The notes: generated by a model not told the origin, from the sequence alone. A stretch of 64,000 nucleotides of DNA from Taudactylus pleione (GCA_031769625.1 JAUIMM010000169.1:9110001-9174000), one strand, 5' to 3'. Shown: positions 45,907-56,594, numbered from the stretch's first letter. Numbers and translations are program-made.

Positions 45907-47194
45907 ATTAAAATGGATAGAAAATGCACCAGCGCTTCACATAAACTATTAAGGCTGCAAAAAAACTACAAAGGAGTAGTGTCTTTTACTCCAAATAGAA
46001 ATCACAAAAATACAGAGATATAGTTCTTGCGCCACTAGATGGGGTCAACAAGTGTTCATCTATAAAACAAAGGATTACGATTAATCCAGTTATTCCAGTC
46101 AACAAACGTCCTTGTACAGTTCTCTTGTCTCAGATCTTCTTATAACCAGAGGTAACACTCTCACGGATGTTTCCAGAGATCATGTGAAAGAGAAGAAGAT
46201 TAGGCTCCACATAGTAAAGTACTTCCAAACAACCTTTATTCCAACAAAAATATATATATATATATATAAAACAAAAGCACAATCCACAGGATAAAAGGCA
46301 AATATTAGCCGTGTACCGTGTAGTTGGGGTGCAGTCTCCTAACACCCAAGCAAGCATAAGATGGAAATTTCCACTACGTCTCCCGGGAATGACTCATGGA
46401 CTTGCTGTAGTCTAGGAAACTTTCCCCCCATGGTACCAGTCACACACCAACGCGTTTCGACTCACAAATAATAATAGTCTTCCTCAGGGTATGTGTGTAC
46501 TGTATGCCTTTCACTTATATCCCCCTTACTAGTTCCTCATTGGTTAGTCAATTACTTGAAGATACTCCCATAGGTATCTTACCACAAAACAATCCTTGTA
46601 CCTTGTACAGTAGATCCCTCATTAATGCACATATCTACATTTATTTCATTACAGTATAACCACCCATTTCGTATATAATCAGCAAATATTTTCAATTGTG
46701 TTCCACATCTGGAACGCACAATACTTCCTGTTTCCTAATTTCCTATTAGCCACTGACATCCGGTCCGGACGTCATGTATTTCCGTACCGTGCATCCACCT
46801 AACTAACCCCCACGTGAGGTGGCCATGGTAACGGCATCAACATCATAATGCCGCAAAACTTCCGGACTCTCTGCTACTCCTCCATTCAAGCTATCACTGT
46901 CGGAGATGAACATCCGGTAGCGCTAGTCGCGCCCTCCACGTGATTACTATACGTCACGTATATAGGTTGTTTGGGAGTACTTTACTATGTGGAGCCTTAA
47001 CTTCTTCTCTTTCACATGATCTCTGGAAACATCCGTGAGAGTGTTACCTCTGGTTATAAGAAGATCTGAGACAAGAGAACTGTACAAGGACGTTTGTTGA
47101 CTGGAATAACTGGATTAATCGTAATCCTTTGTTTTATAGATGAACCCTTGTTGACCCCATCTAGTGGCGCAAGAACTATATCTCTGTATTTTTG
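45907..47194. mobile_element. Foldback element with 14-bp target duplication
   Basis: It is flanked by a perfect direct repeat TTCTTCCACATACT (45893-45906 and 47195-47208). Inverted arms of about 215 bp pair (46004-46230 with 46975-47194); shared blocks include CTAGATGGGGTCAACAAG and CTTATAACCAGAGGTAACAC. The loop holds a (TA)n run, CAACGCGTTTCGACTC and, on the minus strand, a hammerhead-like core. A target duplication this long points to target-primed reverse transcription, possibly mobilised by a Penelope-like element. No ORF of size. Confidence 0.72.
46454..46487 (-). ncRNA. Hammerhead-ribozyme-like core (candidate)
   Basis: The minus strand reads CTGAGGA, A, GACT, a 13-base loop, AGTC, GAAAC. 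This fits CUGANGA - stem II - GAAA, and the GAAACGCG tail is common beside Penelope-like elements, which are known to carry such ribozymes. Stems I and III are not established. Confidence 0.35.
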
Positions 47195-47208
47195 TTCTTC
47201 CACATACT

Positions 47209-47486
47209 GTTGTCAAGTCCAAAACCTGATGAACTGCTATAAATAGATCTTCACTGACCATGGAAATGACCATTTGGAGTCTCTCTGCTGTTCTACTCCT
47301 CATAGGGAATCTGGATCCAGCGTCCTGTCTCCTCAATTTGCAAAATGCTGCAGAGAGCAGCTGTTTCCCCTGCTTACCTCTGCCCATAACTGCAAGGTGG
47401 GCCAATGCTACCTGTAACATGCAGAAGTGCATCTCTATAGCTCTGTATACAATCTTTCAGAGTGTTCGAGTGTTAATGCTGAGAGC
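47209..47486 (-). other. Continuation of the decayed host element
   Basis: A 105-codon minus ORF overlaps here (47115-47432) but has no motif I can name. The sequence is the target of the LTR element that starts at 47492. Confidence 0.3.
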
Positions 47487-47491
47487 CATAC

Positions 47492-48815
47492 TGTCACAAT
47501 CCGGTGAAAGTGATCCTCTGTGGAGGACGGTGAGCCGGGGGGTTCAGGTGACTATCGGAGTGACTGTGGCTAGGTCTCCTATTTGTGGCCAAACCCAGGT
47601 TTGGCTAGACCTGCCCAGAGGCGTGGAGTCTAACTCACTTAGTGGTTTTCTCCAGTGACCCCTCCAATTGGGATTTGGTTTTCCGCTGCACCAAGTGAGC
47701 AGGTCGCGGCCCTCAGGACAGGTACCTGGGAATGGCAGAAGACCGGAAACTATATTACGTTAAGTTATTGCTAGAACACTGGAGATACACTGGAACACAA
47801 TTAGAAATCCTGATCACTGGCTTGCATGACATTACTGAGAATGTACTAAGAATCACTAAGAAATCCAGGAGCTGACTAGCTCAGCAGCTCAGGGAGATGT
47901 GGACACAGGCAGGTACTGGAGTTTGCTAAATATGCAGGAAAACACAAACATATACTAGGGATTGCACATACAAGAGTAGAGTGGACTCAAGAAATATATT
48001 GGGAATGTGGTACTGGACAAAGGCCAAATACTGGGAGAGCTAGAAATGCTGGTACTGGGCAAAGGCAAAATACTGGGAATAATTATATATGCAGGTGCAG
48101 ATTGCACAGACAAGACATATAGAGAAGATAGGCATACACTGGGAGAGTGCTAACTGCAAGTGCAGATTTGCACTGACAAGACACAGAGCAGATTGACACA
48201 GACATGTGCTGGGAGGACCAGCTGTGAGCTAATTAATACCAGCAGGTAATCTGACACTTCAGTAATACAGGGTAATAGCCACAGGAAAGCTGCAATAGAA
48301 TTAGCAGCACATATACAAAGACACACAGGGAAGGGACATGAAACACTGAAGTACTGTGAGAAAGCTAAAGTCTCAGAGTAAGGTTTAGCATGGAAGCTAA
48401 TACAGGAAACTGGGAAACTGTGAGCGGGCTGAAGCAACACACTGAAGGATTTAGCATAGAGCAACAGTGGGAGTAACACAGGCACTTGGAATAACGAAGT
48501 TGAACAGCGTCTTCCTGGAGTTCTGGAGGTGGATTTATACCCAGGGGTAGCAGATTACTGGAGCACAGCATCAGCTGACTGAAATCATGCTACCATAGGT
48601 TAGGAGTACTGTCACATGAGAGGAACTGTCATGGCGGCGCCCATGATGGGAACTCCGATCCCCAGCACACACAGCCGACCATGGAAGCTCCCAAAAAGCA
48701 CCTAAGGCAGAATACTCAGCCCACATCCATCACTGCACCAGACGTCTGACCGCAAGGAAGTCAGGGGAAGCCAGCAAGGAGGTGAGAGAGGCCAATCCTA
48801 GGCTGAACCCTGACA
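47492..48815 (-). repeat. Long terminal repeat (left in window; 3' LTR of the element)
   Basis: 1324 bases, TGTCACAATCC...GAACCCTGACA. By eye it differs from its partner at roughly 20-25 positions plus two small indels, suggesting a fairly recent insertion. Confidence 0.9.
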
Positions 48816-49048
48816 GTACCCCCTCCTTTTAGGATGGGCACCGAACACCCATAAAGGCTCAACTGGAACTCCTCAGAAAGACACAAAAAATATATTTGAA
48901 AAACACAGGAAACTCGAAAATCTTGATTGAAGATACAATAAGAACTGGAAAATTTAGAAGAACAAGGTTCCCAATACCAGATGGATTCTGAGACTAATAA
49001 TCGGAAGGAATAGTCAATTTGGTCAAAGAAAGGTTGGTCACCAGGAAG

Positions 49049-49270
49049 TCATCGATTCTTCTTCTTTTTCCGAGACTTTTTCGAACCACTTGAAGAAGAA
49101 GATGACTTAAGTTGCAAAGTGTCTTTCATGGGAACTACCGAAATTGTTTTTTCATCGTACTCAGGATCATAGTCAGAATCTGTGTTATAATTCATCATCC
49201 TTATGCCTCCTTGAGTCTTATCCTTCTGGACAGGTTGTTTTTGTACTGGATCTTTTTGAGAAGGACTCAA
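49049..49270 (-). CDS. C-terminal basic ORF of the gag-only element
   Basis: 73 codons. Acidic middle (DSDYDPEYDEK), Ser-rich stretch and a basic end KKSRKKKKNR, resembling a nucleic-acid-binding or nuclear-targeting tail. It lies downstream of the gag frames and just before the LTR. It is unclear whether it is expressed alone or as a shifted extension. Confidence 0.45.
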   Translation of the reverse strand: MSPSQKDPVQKQPVQKDKTQGGIRMMNYNTDSDYDPEYDEKTISVVPMKDTLQLKSSSSSSGSKKSRKKKKNR

Positions 49271-49351
49271 AGAAATGCATCTGAGCTTAATAGCAGAGGG
49301 TGGTACTCCAGAACTGGAGACTTTGTTGAGATGAGTATCCTCGAGAGAGCT

Positions 49352-50083
49352 TTAAGGATAAGTTGGACCAAATTCTTTAATGACTGCCGCAGTAAAGGCT
49401 ACTAAATCTGACAGCATTGGATCCTTTGAATCATAAATAGGCTCAACCCAGTCCCAAGCTTTACCTCGGAAAGATGAAATTATAAATTTTACTACATTAG
49501 TAGGCTTGATTTCAGACCATGGAGAGGATTTCATAATAGCGATGAAATGATCCACCAAAGCATGATACTGCGTTATATCTCCATCAAAAAAAAAGGACAT
49601 AGAAACATCAGATGGATCCTGAGGTATACCTTTAAATGTAGTGGTAGCATCATCTTGTGAACCTCTTAACGGATTGGGCACTAAAGCATTTGACTTTGAC
49701 ACAACACTAGAGGATTCTTCCTTGAGTAAAGAACCGGAGATCTTTCCTTGGGATACAGATTTTGAAATCCCTTTTTGAGATGTAAAACTTGAGACTTTCC
49801 CCTGGACTATGAGACTTGATACCCCCTGCCAGGGTACATAACTAGAAACCTCCTCTTGAGGTATGATGCTTGAACCCCTATCTTGGGGAGTAACACTTGG
49901 AAACCCTTGTTCTTGGGGTACAAGACTTGAGACCGCCTCCTGGGGTAAGACACTTGAACTCTTCTTCGGAAATGTAATACTCGAAATCCCCCCCTGGGAG
50001 ATGGCACTAGGGATCCCATCCTGGGGTGAGACACTTGAAGTCCCCTCCAGGGGAATAACACCATGAACCCCATCTTGGGGCAT
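49352..50083 (-). CDS. Gag-like frame with capsid-type segment
   Basis: The first half is a continuation of the PQ-G-V-S-S repeat. The end contains FFFDGDITQYHALVDHF and FIISSFRGKAWDWVEPIYD, matching the capsid region of vertebrate Ty3/gypsy Gag (FDGD..Q+..F and GKA..W). It is downstream of the zinc knuckle, the reverse of the normal capsid-then-nucleocapsid order. It is in a different frame from the upstream gag ORF. Confidence 0.6.
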   Translation of the reverse strand: MPQDGVHGVIPLEGTSSVSPQDGIPSAISQGGISSITFPKKSSSVLPQEAVSSLVPQEQGFPSVTPQDRGSSIIPQEEVSSYVPWQGVSSLIVQGKVSSFTSQKGISKSVSQGKISGSLLKEESSSVVSKSNALVPNPLRGSQDDATTTFKGIPQDPSDVSMSFFFDGDITQYHALVDHFIAIMKSSPWSEIKPTNVVKFIISSFRGKAWDWVEPIYDSKDPMLSDLVAFTAAVIKEFGPTYP

Positions 50084-51560
50084 TACATTGGGAACCCCAT
50101 CCTGGGGTAAGACACTTGAATTCCCCTCCTGGGGTATAACACTGGGAACCCCATCTTGGGATGAGGCACTTGAATTCCCCTCCTGGGGTTTAACACTGGG
50201 AACCCCATCTTGGGATGAGGCACTTGAAATCCCCTCCTAGGGTATAACACTGGAAATCCCATCTTGAGGTATAACACTTGGAACCCCATCCTGGGGTGAG
50301 ACACTTGAGGTCCCATCTTGGAGAATAACACTTGAAATTCCCCGTTGGGGCACAACACTGGGAACCCCATCCTGGGGTGAGACACTTGAAATCCCCTCCT
50401 GGGGTGAGGAAACTGAAACCCCCTCTTGGGGTGCGAGGCTTGAAACCCCCTCCTGGGGTGAAGAACTTGAAATAAGGACTTTCTCTTGAAACAAAACATT
50501 TGATATCCCCTCCTGGGGTATAAAACTGGAAACCCCATTCTGGGGTAGGATACTTGGACCCTTGTCCTGGGGTGAAGAACTTGAAACAAGAACTTTCTGT
50601 TGAAACGTAACACTGGAAATCCCCTCCTGGGGTATTACACTGGGAACCCCATCCTGGGGTGAGACACTTGAAGTCCCCTCTAGGGGAAGGACACTAGGAA
50701 CCCGCTCTCTGGGTAAGAGGCTTGAAACCCCCTCCTGGGGTAAAGAACTTGAAATGAGGATTTCCTCTTGGGGCGTGACACTTGAAATCCCTTCTTGGGG
50801 TATAACACTAGAAACACCCTCCTGGGGGATAGCATTTGAGGCCCCTTCCCGGGAAACAAGATTTGAAACCTTCTTTTGGGGTGAGAGACTCAAGGCCCCC
50901 TCCTGGAGTACAGAACTTGACACTCCCTGTTGGAGTATGGGACCTAAAACCCCCATCTGGGGAAGCTGACTTGGCTTTTCCTTTCGGAGTATGCAATATG
51001 AAACCCCCTTTTGGGATGCAAGAACACAGACTTCCTCCTGGGGTGAGTGGCTCAGAACCCTCTCTTGAGGTATGGAACTTGAGACCCTTTCTTGGGGAGT
51101 AACACTTGAAATTACGGTCCGCTCCTGGGGCATAACACTCGAAACGAAGGCCTTCCCCTGAGGCATGAAACTCGAAATGAAGGCCCTCTTCTGGAGCGTG
51201 AAACCTCGAAACGAAGGCCTTCTCTTGAGGCGTGTAACTTGAAACGAAGGCCCCCTCCTGGGGCATGAAACTCGAAACGAAGACCCCTCCCTGGGGTGTG
51301 AAACTTGAAATGAAAGCCCCCTCTTGGGGTACAACACTTGTAACCTCCTTCTGGGGTGAGAGATTTGAAACCCCCTCCTGGGGCATGAAACTTGAAACGA
51401 AGGCCCTCTTCTGGGGCGTGGAACTTGAGACCCCCTCTTGGGGTGCGAGACTTGAGACCCCCTGCTGGGGTGCGAGACTTGAGACCCCCTGCTGGGGTGC
51501 GAGACTTGAGACCCCCTGCTGGGGTAAGGAAGTTGAGACCCCTCCTGGGGCTACTGACTG
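49740..51560 (-). repeat. Coding minisatellite in gag, 27-nt (9-codon) unit
   Basis: Tens of units of the type CCTCCTGGGGTGAGACACTTGA on the plus strand. On the minus strand they encode variants of PQEGVSSVI or PQDGVPSVI; an expanded type with two extra codons (for example AFVSSFMPQ) occurs at 51120-51430. Frameshifts inside the array distribute it over three frames. Confidence 0.88.
50237..51337 (-). CDS. Gag repeat ORF, second frame
   Basis: 366 codons, mostly tandem nine-residue repeats. It takes over the repeat register from the 550-codon ORF after a shift near 51200, and is itself followed by the frame ending at 49352. Its first 40 residues are an out-of-register reading. Confidence 0.5.
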   Translation of the reverse strand: MLYPKRGLSFQVSHPREGSSFRVSCPRRGPSFQVTRLKRRPSFRGFTLQKRAFISSFMPQGKAFVSSVMPQERTVISSVTPQERVSSSIPQERVLSHSPQEEVCVLASQKGVSYCILRKEKPSQLPQMGVLGPILQQGVSSSVLQEGALSLSPQKKVSNLVSREGASNAIPQEGVSSVIPQEGISSVTPQEEILISSSLPQEGVSSLLPRERVPSVLPLEGTSSVSPQDGVPSVIPQEGISSVTFQQKVLVSSSSPQDKGPSILPQNGVSSFIPQEGISNVLFQEKVLISSSSPQEGVSSLAPQEGVSVSSPQEGISSVSPQDGVPSVVPQRGISSVILQDGTSSVSPQDGVPSVIPQDGISSVIP

Positions 51561-52460
51561 GAGTCCCGTATTGGGAAAAGCAGAATCCGAACTGGGACCA
51601 GAACAGGCAGAATCCGGGCTGGGACTGATGGAAATGGAATCCGGGCCGTGACCAGTAGAAGTGGAATGAGTAGTGTCCCTGACTTTAGAAGGTTGAAATA
51701 TCCTCCCAATATTTCTTAGACGAGGGTTGAAGCATCTTGTAGCAGGGCCCCAATCGAAAACTTGAACCTTCTTTTGCTTAGTGGACATCACCTCCTTATC
51801 TGTAACTGAAGAAATGGGAATCACTGATGGATGATGGGGAGAACTGAAAACGCAGACATTAGGAGTCACACACTTTTCACCACTTCTCAGTGGGCGCAGA
51901 GTACAGTCCTTAAGAAAGTGATCGTCATAACTGCAATATAAACACAGATGCAGTTCCCGGCGTCGCTGAAATTCAACCTCAGTAAGTTTAGGGCGCAGGT
52001 AACTTTGATGCTTTACTTTAGTTTGCATGGAAAAGCTTGTAGTCAAGTCAGGAGTAGCACTAGAAAGCTTGGAAATAACTTGAAAAATTTTGGGACAGAG
52101 ATTTTGTAGTTGTTCTAGAAGCCAGCAGAAACTCTTGAAAGGTTCAGGGTCACGAATATCAGGAAATTGGGGAACCAGAGGACACTTGAGAGGTTCACTA
52201 GCTTGCACAGAAAATTTTTCATCTGTAGGGGTAATTGAAACTTCGGAACGAAACTGTGGAGAATTCACTGGCGGAACTTGTGGTGTGTCTGGGGCCAAAG
52301 CAGCTAGAACTGAAGGAATAACCGTCATTTGACTAGAGAGTTCTTGCAGCTGCTGTCTGAATACATTGCAAAGCTGTCTCCTGTGCAGACAAACGAAAGA
52401 GTAAATCCTGAAAACCTGCTTCAACCTGGAACCCAGCGGCTTGCATATTAGGCTGTTCAA
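50808..52460 (-). CDS. Gag-like ORF with zinc knuckle and repeats
   Basis: 550 codons starting just inside the LTR. The N-terminal 90 residues resemble Gag heads (QQLQELSSQM). A segment PFKSFCWLLEQLQNL follows. A CCHC knuckle CLYCSYDDHFLKDC lies near residue 165-190, preceded by EVEFQRRRELHL as in vertebrate Ty3/gypsy Gag. A Ser/Pro-rich linker leads into about 15 PQ.GVSS repeats before the frame is lost near 51200. The last 130 residues are an out-of-register reading of the repeat. Confidence 0.7.
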   Translation of the reverse strand: MNSLICKPLGSRLKQVFRIYSFVCLHRRQLCNVFRQQLQELSSQMTVIPSVLAALAPDTPQVPPVNSPQFRSEVSITPTDEKFSVQASEPLKCPLVPQFPDIRDPEPFKSFCWLLEQLQNLCPKIFQVISKLSSATPDLTTSFSMQTKVKHQSYLRPKLTEVEFQRRRELHLCLYCSYDDHFLKDCTLRPLRSGEKCVTPNVCVFSSPHHPSVIPISSVTDKEVMSTKQKKVQVFDWGPATRCFNPRLRNIGRIFQPSKVRDTTHSTSTGHGPDSISISPSPDSACSGPSSDSAFPNTGLQSVAPGGVSTSLPQQGVSSLAPQQGVSSLAPQQGVSSLAPQEGVSSSTPQKRAFVSSFMPQEGVSNLSPQKEVTSVVPQEGAFISSFTPQGGVFVSSFMPQEGAFVSSYTPQEKAFVSRFHAPEEGLHFEFHASGEGLRFECYAPGADRNFKCYSPRKGLKFHTSREGSEPLTPGGSLCSCIPKGGFILHTPKGKAKSASPDGGFRSHTPTGSVKFCTPGGGLESLTPKEGFKSCFPGRGLKCYPPGGCF

Positions 52461-52462
52461 AC

Positions 52463-53803
52463 TGTCACAATCCGGTGAAAGTGATCCTCTGTGGAGGACG
52501 GTGAGCCGGGGGGTTCAGGTGACTATCGGAGTGACTGTGGCTAGGTCTCCTATTTGCGGCCGAACCCAGGTTTGGGTAGACCTGCCCAGAGGCGCGTAGT
52601 CTAACTCACTTGGTGGTTTTCTCCAGTGACCCCTCCAATTGGGATTTGGTTTTCCGCTGCACCAAGTGAGCAGGTCGCGGCCCTCTGGACAGGTACCTGG
52701 GAATGGCAGAAGACTGGAAACTATATTACGTTAAGTTATTGCTAGAACACTGGAGATACACTGGAACACAATTAGAAATCCTGATCACCGGCTTGCATGA
52801 GATTACTGAGAATGTACTAAGAATCACTAAGAAATACAGGGGCTGACTAGCTCAGCAGCTCAGGGAGATGTGGACACAGGCAGGTACTGGAGTTTGCTAA
52901 ATATGCAGGAAAACACAAACATATACTAGGGATTGCACATATAAGAGTAGAGTGGACTCAAGGAATATATTGGGAATGCTAGAAATGTGGTACTGGACAA
53001 AGGCCAAATACTGGGAGAGCTAGAAATGCTGGTACTGGGCAAAGGCAAAATACTGGGAATAATTATATATGCAGGTGCAGATTGCACAGACAAGACATAT
53101 AGAGAAGATAGGCATACACTGGGAGAGTGCTAACTGCAAGTGCAGATTTGCACTGACAAGACACAGAGCAGATTGACACAGACATGTGCTGGGAGGACCA
53201 GCTGTGAGCTAATTAATACCAGCAGGTAATCTGACACTTCAGTGATACAGGGTAATAGCCACAGGAAAGCTGCAATAGAATTAGCAGCACATATACAAAG
53301 ACACACAGGGAAGGGACATGAAACACTGAAGTACTGTGAGAAAGCTAAAGTCTCAGAGTAAGGTTTAGCATGGAAGCTAATACAGGAAACTAGGAAACTG
53401 GGAAACTGTGAGCAGGCTGAAGCAACACACTGAAGGATTTAGCATAGAGCAACAGTGGGAGTAACACAGGCACTTGGAATAACGAAGTTGAACAGCGTCT
53501 TCCTGGAGTTCTGGAGGCGGATTTATACCCAGGGGTAGCAGATTACTGGAGCACAGCATCAGCTGACTGAAATCATGCTACCATAGGTTAGGAGTACTGT
53601 CACATGAGAGGAACTGTCATGGTGGCGCCCATGATGGGAACTCCGATCCCCAGCACACACAGCCGACCATGGAAGCTCGCAAAAAGCACCTAAGGCAGAA
53701 TACTCAGCCCACATCCATCACTGCACCAGACGTCTGACCGCAAGGAAGTCAGGGGAAGCCGGCAAGGAGGTGAGAGAGGCCGATCCTAGGCTGAACCCTG
53801 ACA
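52463..53803 (-). repeat. Long terminal repeat (right in window; 5' LTR of the element)
   Basis: 1341 bases, same ends as its partner. It has an extra short segment near 52980 (GCTAGAAAT) and near 53393 (GGAAACTGG) relative to the other LTR. Confidence 0.9.
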
Positions 53804-53808
53804 CATAC

Positions 53809-54374
53809 AGCCTGAAACAAACCACTGGAGCCCTGCAGAGACAACTTGTGGCTATCAGTCTGAAAGTGTATGCAGAGGGACAAGCTGCTTCCCCACAGGC
53901 AAGGGCAAATATAAAAAAAACATAACATAATGAAAAGGACAAGTAAAAGAAAAAAGCTAAATAGCTTCTTTAGTTAATCAACTCATTTGGGTACCTAATG
54001 ACACTGCAGGAGGATTGCTGAGGAGAAGAGCTTTGTACCCAAAGTAATTAACCTTTTAAGTGCCAGCTGCAGTGGCCTCAGCTAAACCCCATAGAGAGCA
54101 GTTTCCACCAGATAGGATGAAGGAGAAAATAATCTATTACATGTTTTTTTGTTTACTTACACTGTAGCTGTTATCTATTTACAGCAGATGCTTTACAACA
54201 TTATAAAAAATTCATACAAGTGAAATAAAAAAGGCATTTTCTTGTTGGCTTTTGAAAACCAATTCCAGTAAATCAGAATTAGTACGTCAAATGTAATAAG
54301 AAGTGTAGTGTGGGGTACAGTTATCACATACTACTGTCCACTTATTCTCTTGCTATCATAATTTTGCCTCTCTT
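53809..54374. other. Right flank of the LTR element
   Basis: Continuation of the sequence interrupted at 47491. AT-rich after 53900, no gene recognised. Confidence 0.4.
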
Positions 54375-56594
54375 GGGGCTCTATTTACTAACATTATTTT
54401 TACTAAAATAAAGTGAAAAAAGATGTTTTCACACCCTTTTCACATTATTTTAGTATCACCTAAAGTTACTAAAGGGCAATTGGAGTAGAATTTGTAAAAT
54501 TCTACTCCAAGCCCTAATTTTCACTTATTTTTAGTAAGTAGATCGCATTTCCCATAATTGTAATGGGAAATGCGATCTCTGTGCAAGTTACTAAAATTAA
54601 ATTGTGAAAAAATTCCAGGGAAAGCCCAGGATCTCCCCCGGTTACCGGACTCCTAGTCCGCTCTAACAGGCAGTGCAGAGCCCGGAGCCGGCCCCAGTGA
54701 TTAACTGTGTGGTCTAAACAGACCACACGCTGATCACTGCTAACTTACCAGGAACCGGAGATTGGGGCTCCGGTGTCCGGTGATGTCCTCCCTCCAGTCA
54801 GCTGGTGCCCCATCCTGCACTGGGACCCGGTCAGCTGACCAGGACCCAGTGCAGGATGGGAGATCAGCTCACTGGAGTCACTGAGCACATCACCGGAGTC
54901 CCGATCACTGGAGGGAAGTTTAATTAACGGAGGGAGGGAAGTGGGGGGGGTTTGCAATCGCAGGGGGTGGGGCTTAACATCAGGGGGTGGTGCTTAGCGG
55001 CGGCCAATCGGTGCATGCCACAGTATTTTTGTGAAAATATCGTGTTAAGTGTGCGGAGGGGATTCGTAGGGACAGAGCTTTGTCGCAAGCTCTGGGCCTG
55101 ATTCAGAGCTGAATGCTCTGACCAGAGCGCTCACTCTGAATCAGGGCCCTCCTCCATGAAAATGGAGCGGCCTCCTGGATGCTCGTATAGCTGTGGAGCG
55201 GCCTCCTGGACGCTCGTATAGCTGTGGGTGACCACCCACAGCTATAGCGAGCGTCCATGATGATGGTCGCGATGGTCTTGACCATCGCGACCATCGGACT
55301 TGCGACGGAGACCCTGCGGTAGGGTCTCCCTGCCACAAGCCCTGGAGTGATTTTGGCTCTATCAAAATCACTCCCACTGACATCACTAGTGATGTCAGTG
55401 GGGCCGGCTTCAGATGGTAGGCGTTCTCATGGGAACGCCTCCGTCTGGCAGGCACGCCCCTGGCACGCCCACCAAAGGGGGTGTGCTGTCAATCAACATC
55501 GACAGCACGCTCCCTTTGGTGCGAGACCCGGAGCGATGGAAAGCCCGTCTGATGATGTCAGTGGGGACGCCCACAAAACGGCAAGCGTTCCAAAAGGAAC
55601 GCCTCTGTTTGGCCGGGCACGCCCCCTGCCCGCCCAGCAAACGGAGCAAGCTGTCAATCAACATTGACAGCTCGCTCCGTCTGCTTCGAGCCCGCTAACG
55701 ATGGATGATCTGTCGTTAGCGGGGGCTCACGCATGCGCATGACGGAGCCGTCTCCATCATGCGCATGCCCTGTGGACCAACATTGAGTCGGTTGCGAGCA
55801 CTCTGAATAAGGTCCTAAGTGTCAGTGTTATTCATCAAACATGTAACGCAGGAGATATCAGTGATATCTCCTGGTTACAATTGTCCCCCGATAATTTTCA
55901 CAGTCCCCATACTATGGAAATTATGAAATTCATCAAGTTCCGAAAAGGTATTATTTTCGGAACTTGTCAGTGATGATGTATGCCACCCTGATATGGAGTA
56001 CAGCATCCGATACAGCAGAGGGATCTGAAAAGATCCCTCTCTGCTGTGTCCTCTTACTTCAATACAGCTCCCTCAGGCTCCCAGAGCCGGGGCTAGGAGA
56101 GGGCACAGCAGCGGCAGCAATGGACCTGCACTGAGCTGCAGGTCTGACCGGGGGAGGAGGGGGTGGGCCAAGTCTCCGGCGGTGGCGGATGCAGGAGCAT
56201 TGCAGAGGATGAAGGGGGTGTCGGGGGACCAGGGCTGCAAGTCTGAGGTAGGTGGGGGGGACAGACTCTTCAGCAGCGGCTGCTGCAGCAAGGATGGGGG
56301 GAATGGGATAGACAGACACCGCTGGGGTTGGTGGGTGGGCGGGCAGACAGGCAGGGGGGAAGGAGGTTTCTTCTGCTGCAGATTAGTCTCTTTCTGCAGC
56401 CTGTCTTCAAGCTGCGAATACATAAGCTTGAAGACAAGCAGTGAAAACTGACCAGTTGCAGGAGAAAAGTTTATCACTTCCTAAAAACTGCTTCGTAGAA
56501 ACAGCAGTTTTTCTGAAGTGATAGTTTAGGGCAAGAGGCATGATGAATGCCTCCTAAACTGTGTTTGAACTTATGTTTTGATAAATAGGCCCCC
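54375..56594. mobile_element. Hairpin-rich transposon with GGGGCTCTATTTA ends, split by a MITE
   Basis: The ends GGGGCTCTATTTACTAAC and inverted GGGGGCCTATTTATCAAAAC are imperfect inverted repeats. Internal palindromes are numerous: 54480-54510, 54540-54578, 54707-54728, 54809-54859, 55853-55873, 55937-55966, 56018-56044, 56406-56434. It contains the MITE at 55094-55815, so about 1.5 kb is its own. No transposase and no clear target duplication. Confidence 0.6.
55094..55815 (+). mobile_element. Hairpin-chain MITE, copy 6
   Basis: Left end GGGCCTGATTCAGAG, right end CTCTGAATAAGGTCC. The GATGGTCGCG hairpin is on the left near 55262. It is longer than its relatives because the first stem and an AACGCC stem are duplicated (for example GGAGCGGCCTCCTGGA near 55162 and 55195). 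No matching 3-bp duplication, so one end may be altered. Confidence 0.78.

Larger units (their letters stand above)
47492..53803 (-). mobile_element. Gag-only LTR retrotransposon (Ty3/gypsy-like), complete ends
   Basis: Two LTRs (47492-48815 and 52463-53803) begin TGTCA and end TGACA. A perfect 5-bp duplication CATAC flanks the whole (47487-47491 and 53804-53808). Orientation is minus: a polypurine tract AAAAGGAGGGGG (minus strand) lies against the LTR at 48816-48835. Internal sequence has only gag-like frames (52460-49049), including a zinc knuckle and a long coding minisatellite. No protease, RT, RNase H or integrase is seen, so it depends on proteins of another element. No usual TGG-type primer binding site is seen next to the LTR at 52462. 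Confidence 0.88.

Noticed and set aside
47492..53803. A complete, autonomous endogenous retroelement
   Set aside because: No protease, reverse transcriptase, RNase H, integrase or envelope frame is seen in the internal region; only gag-like frames are present.
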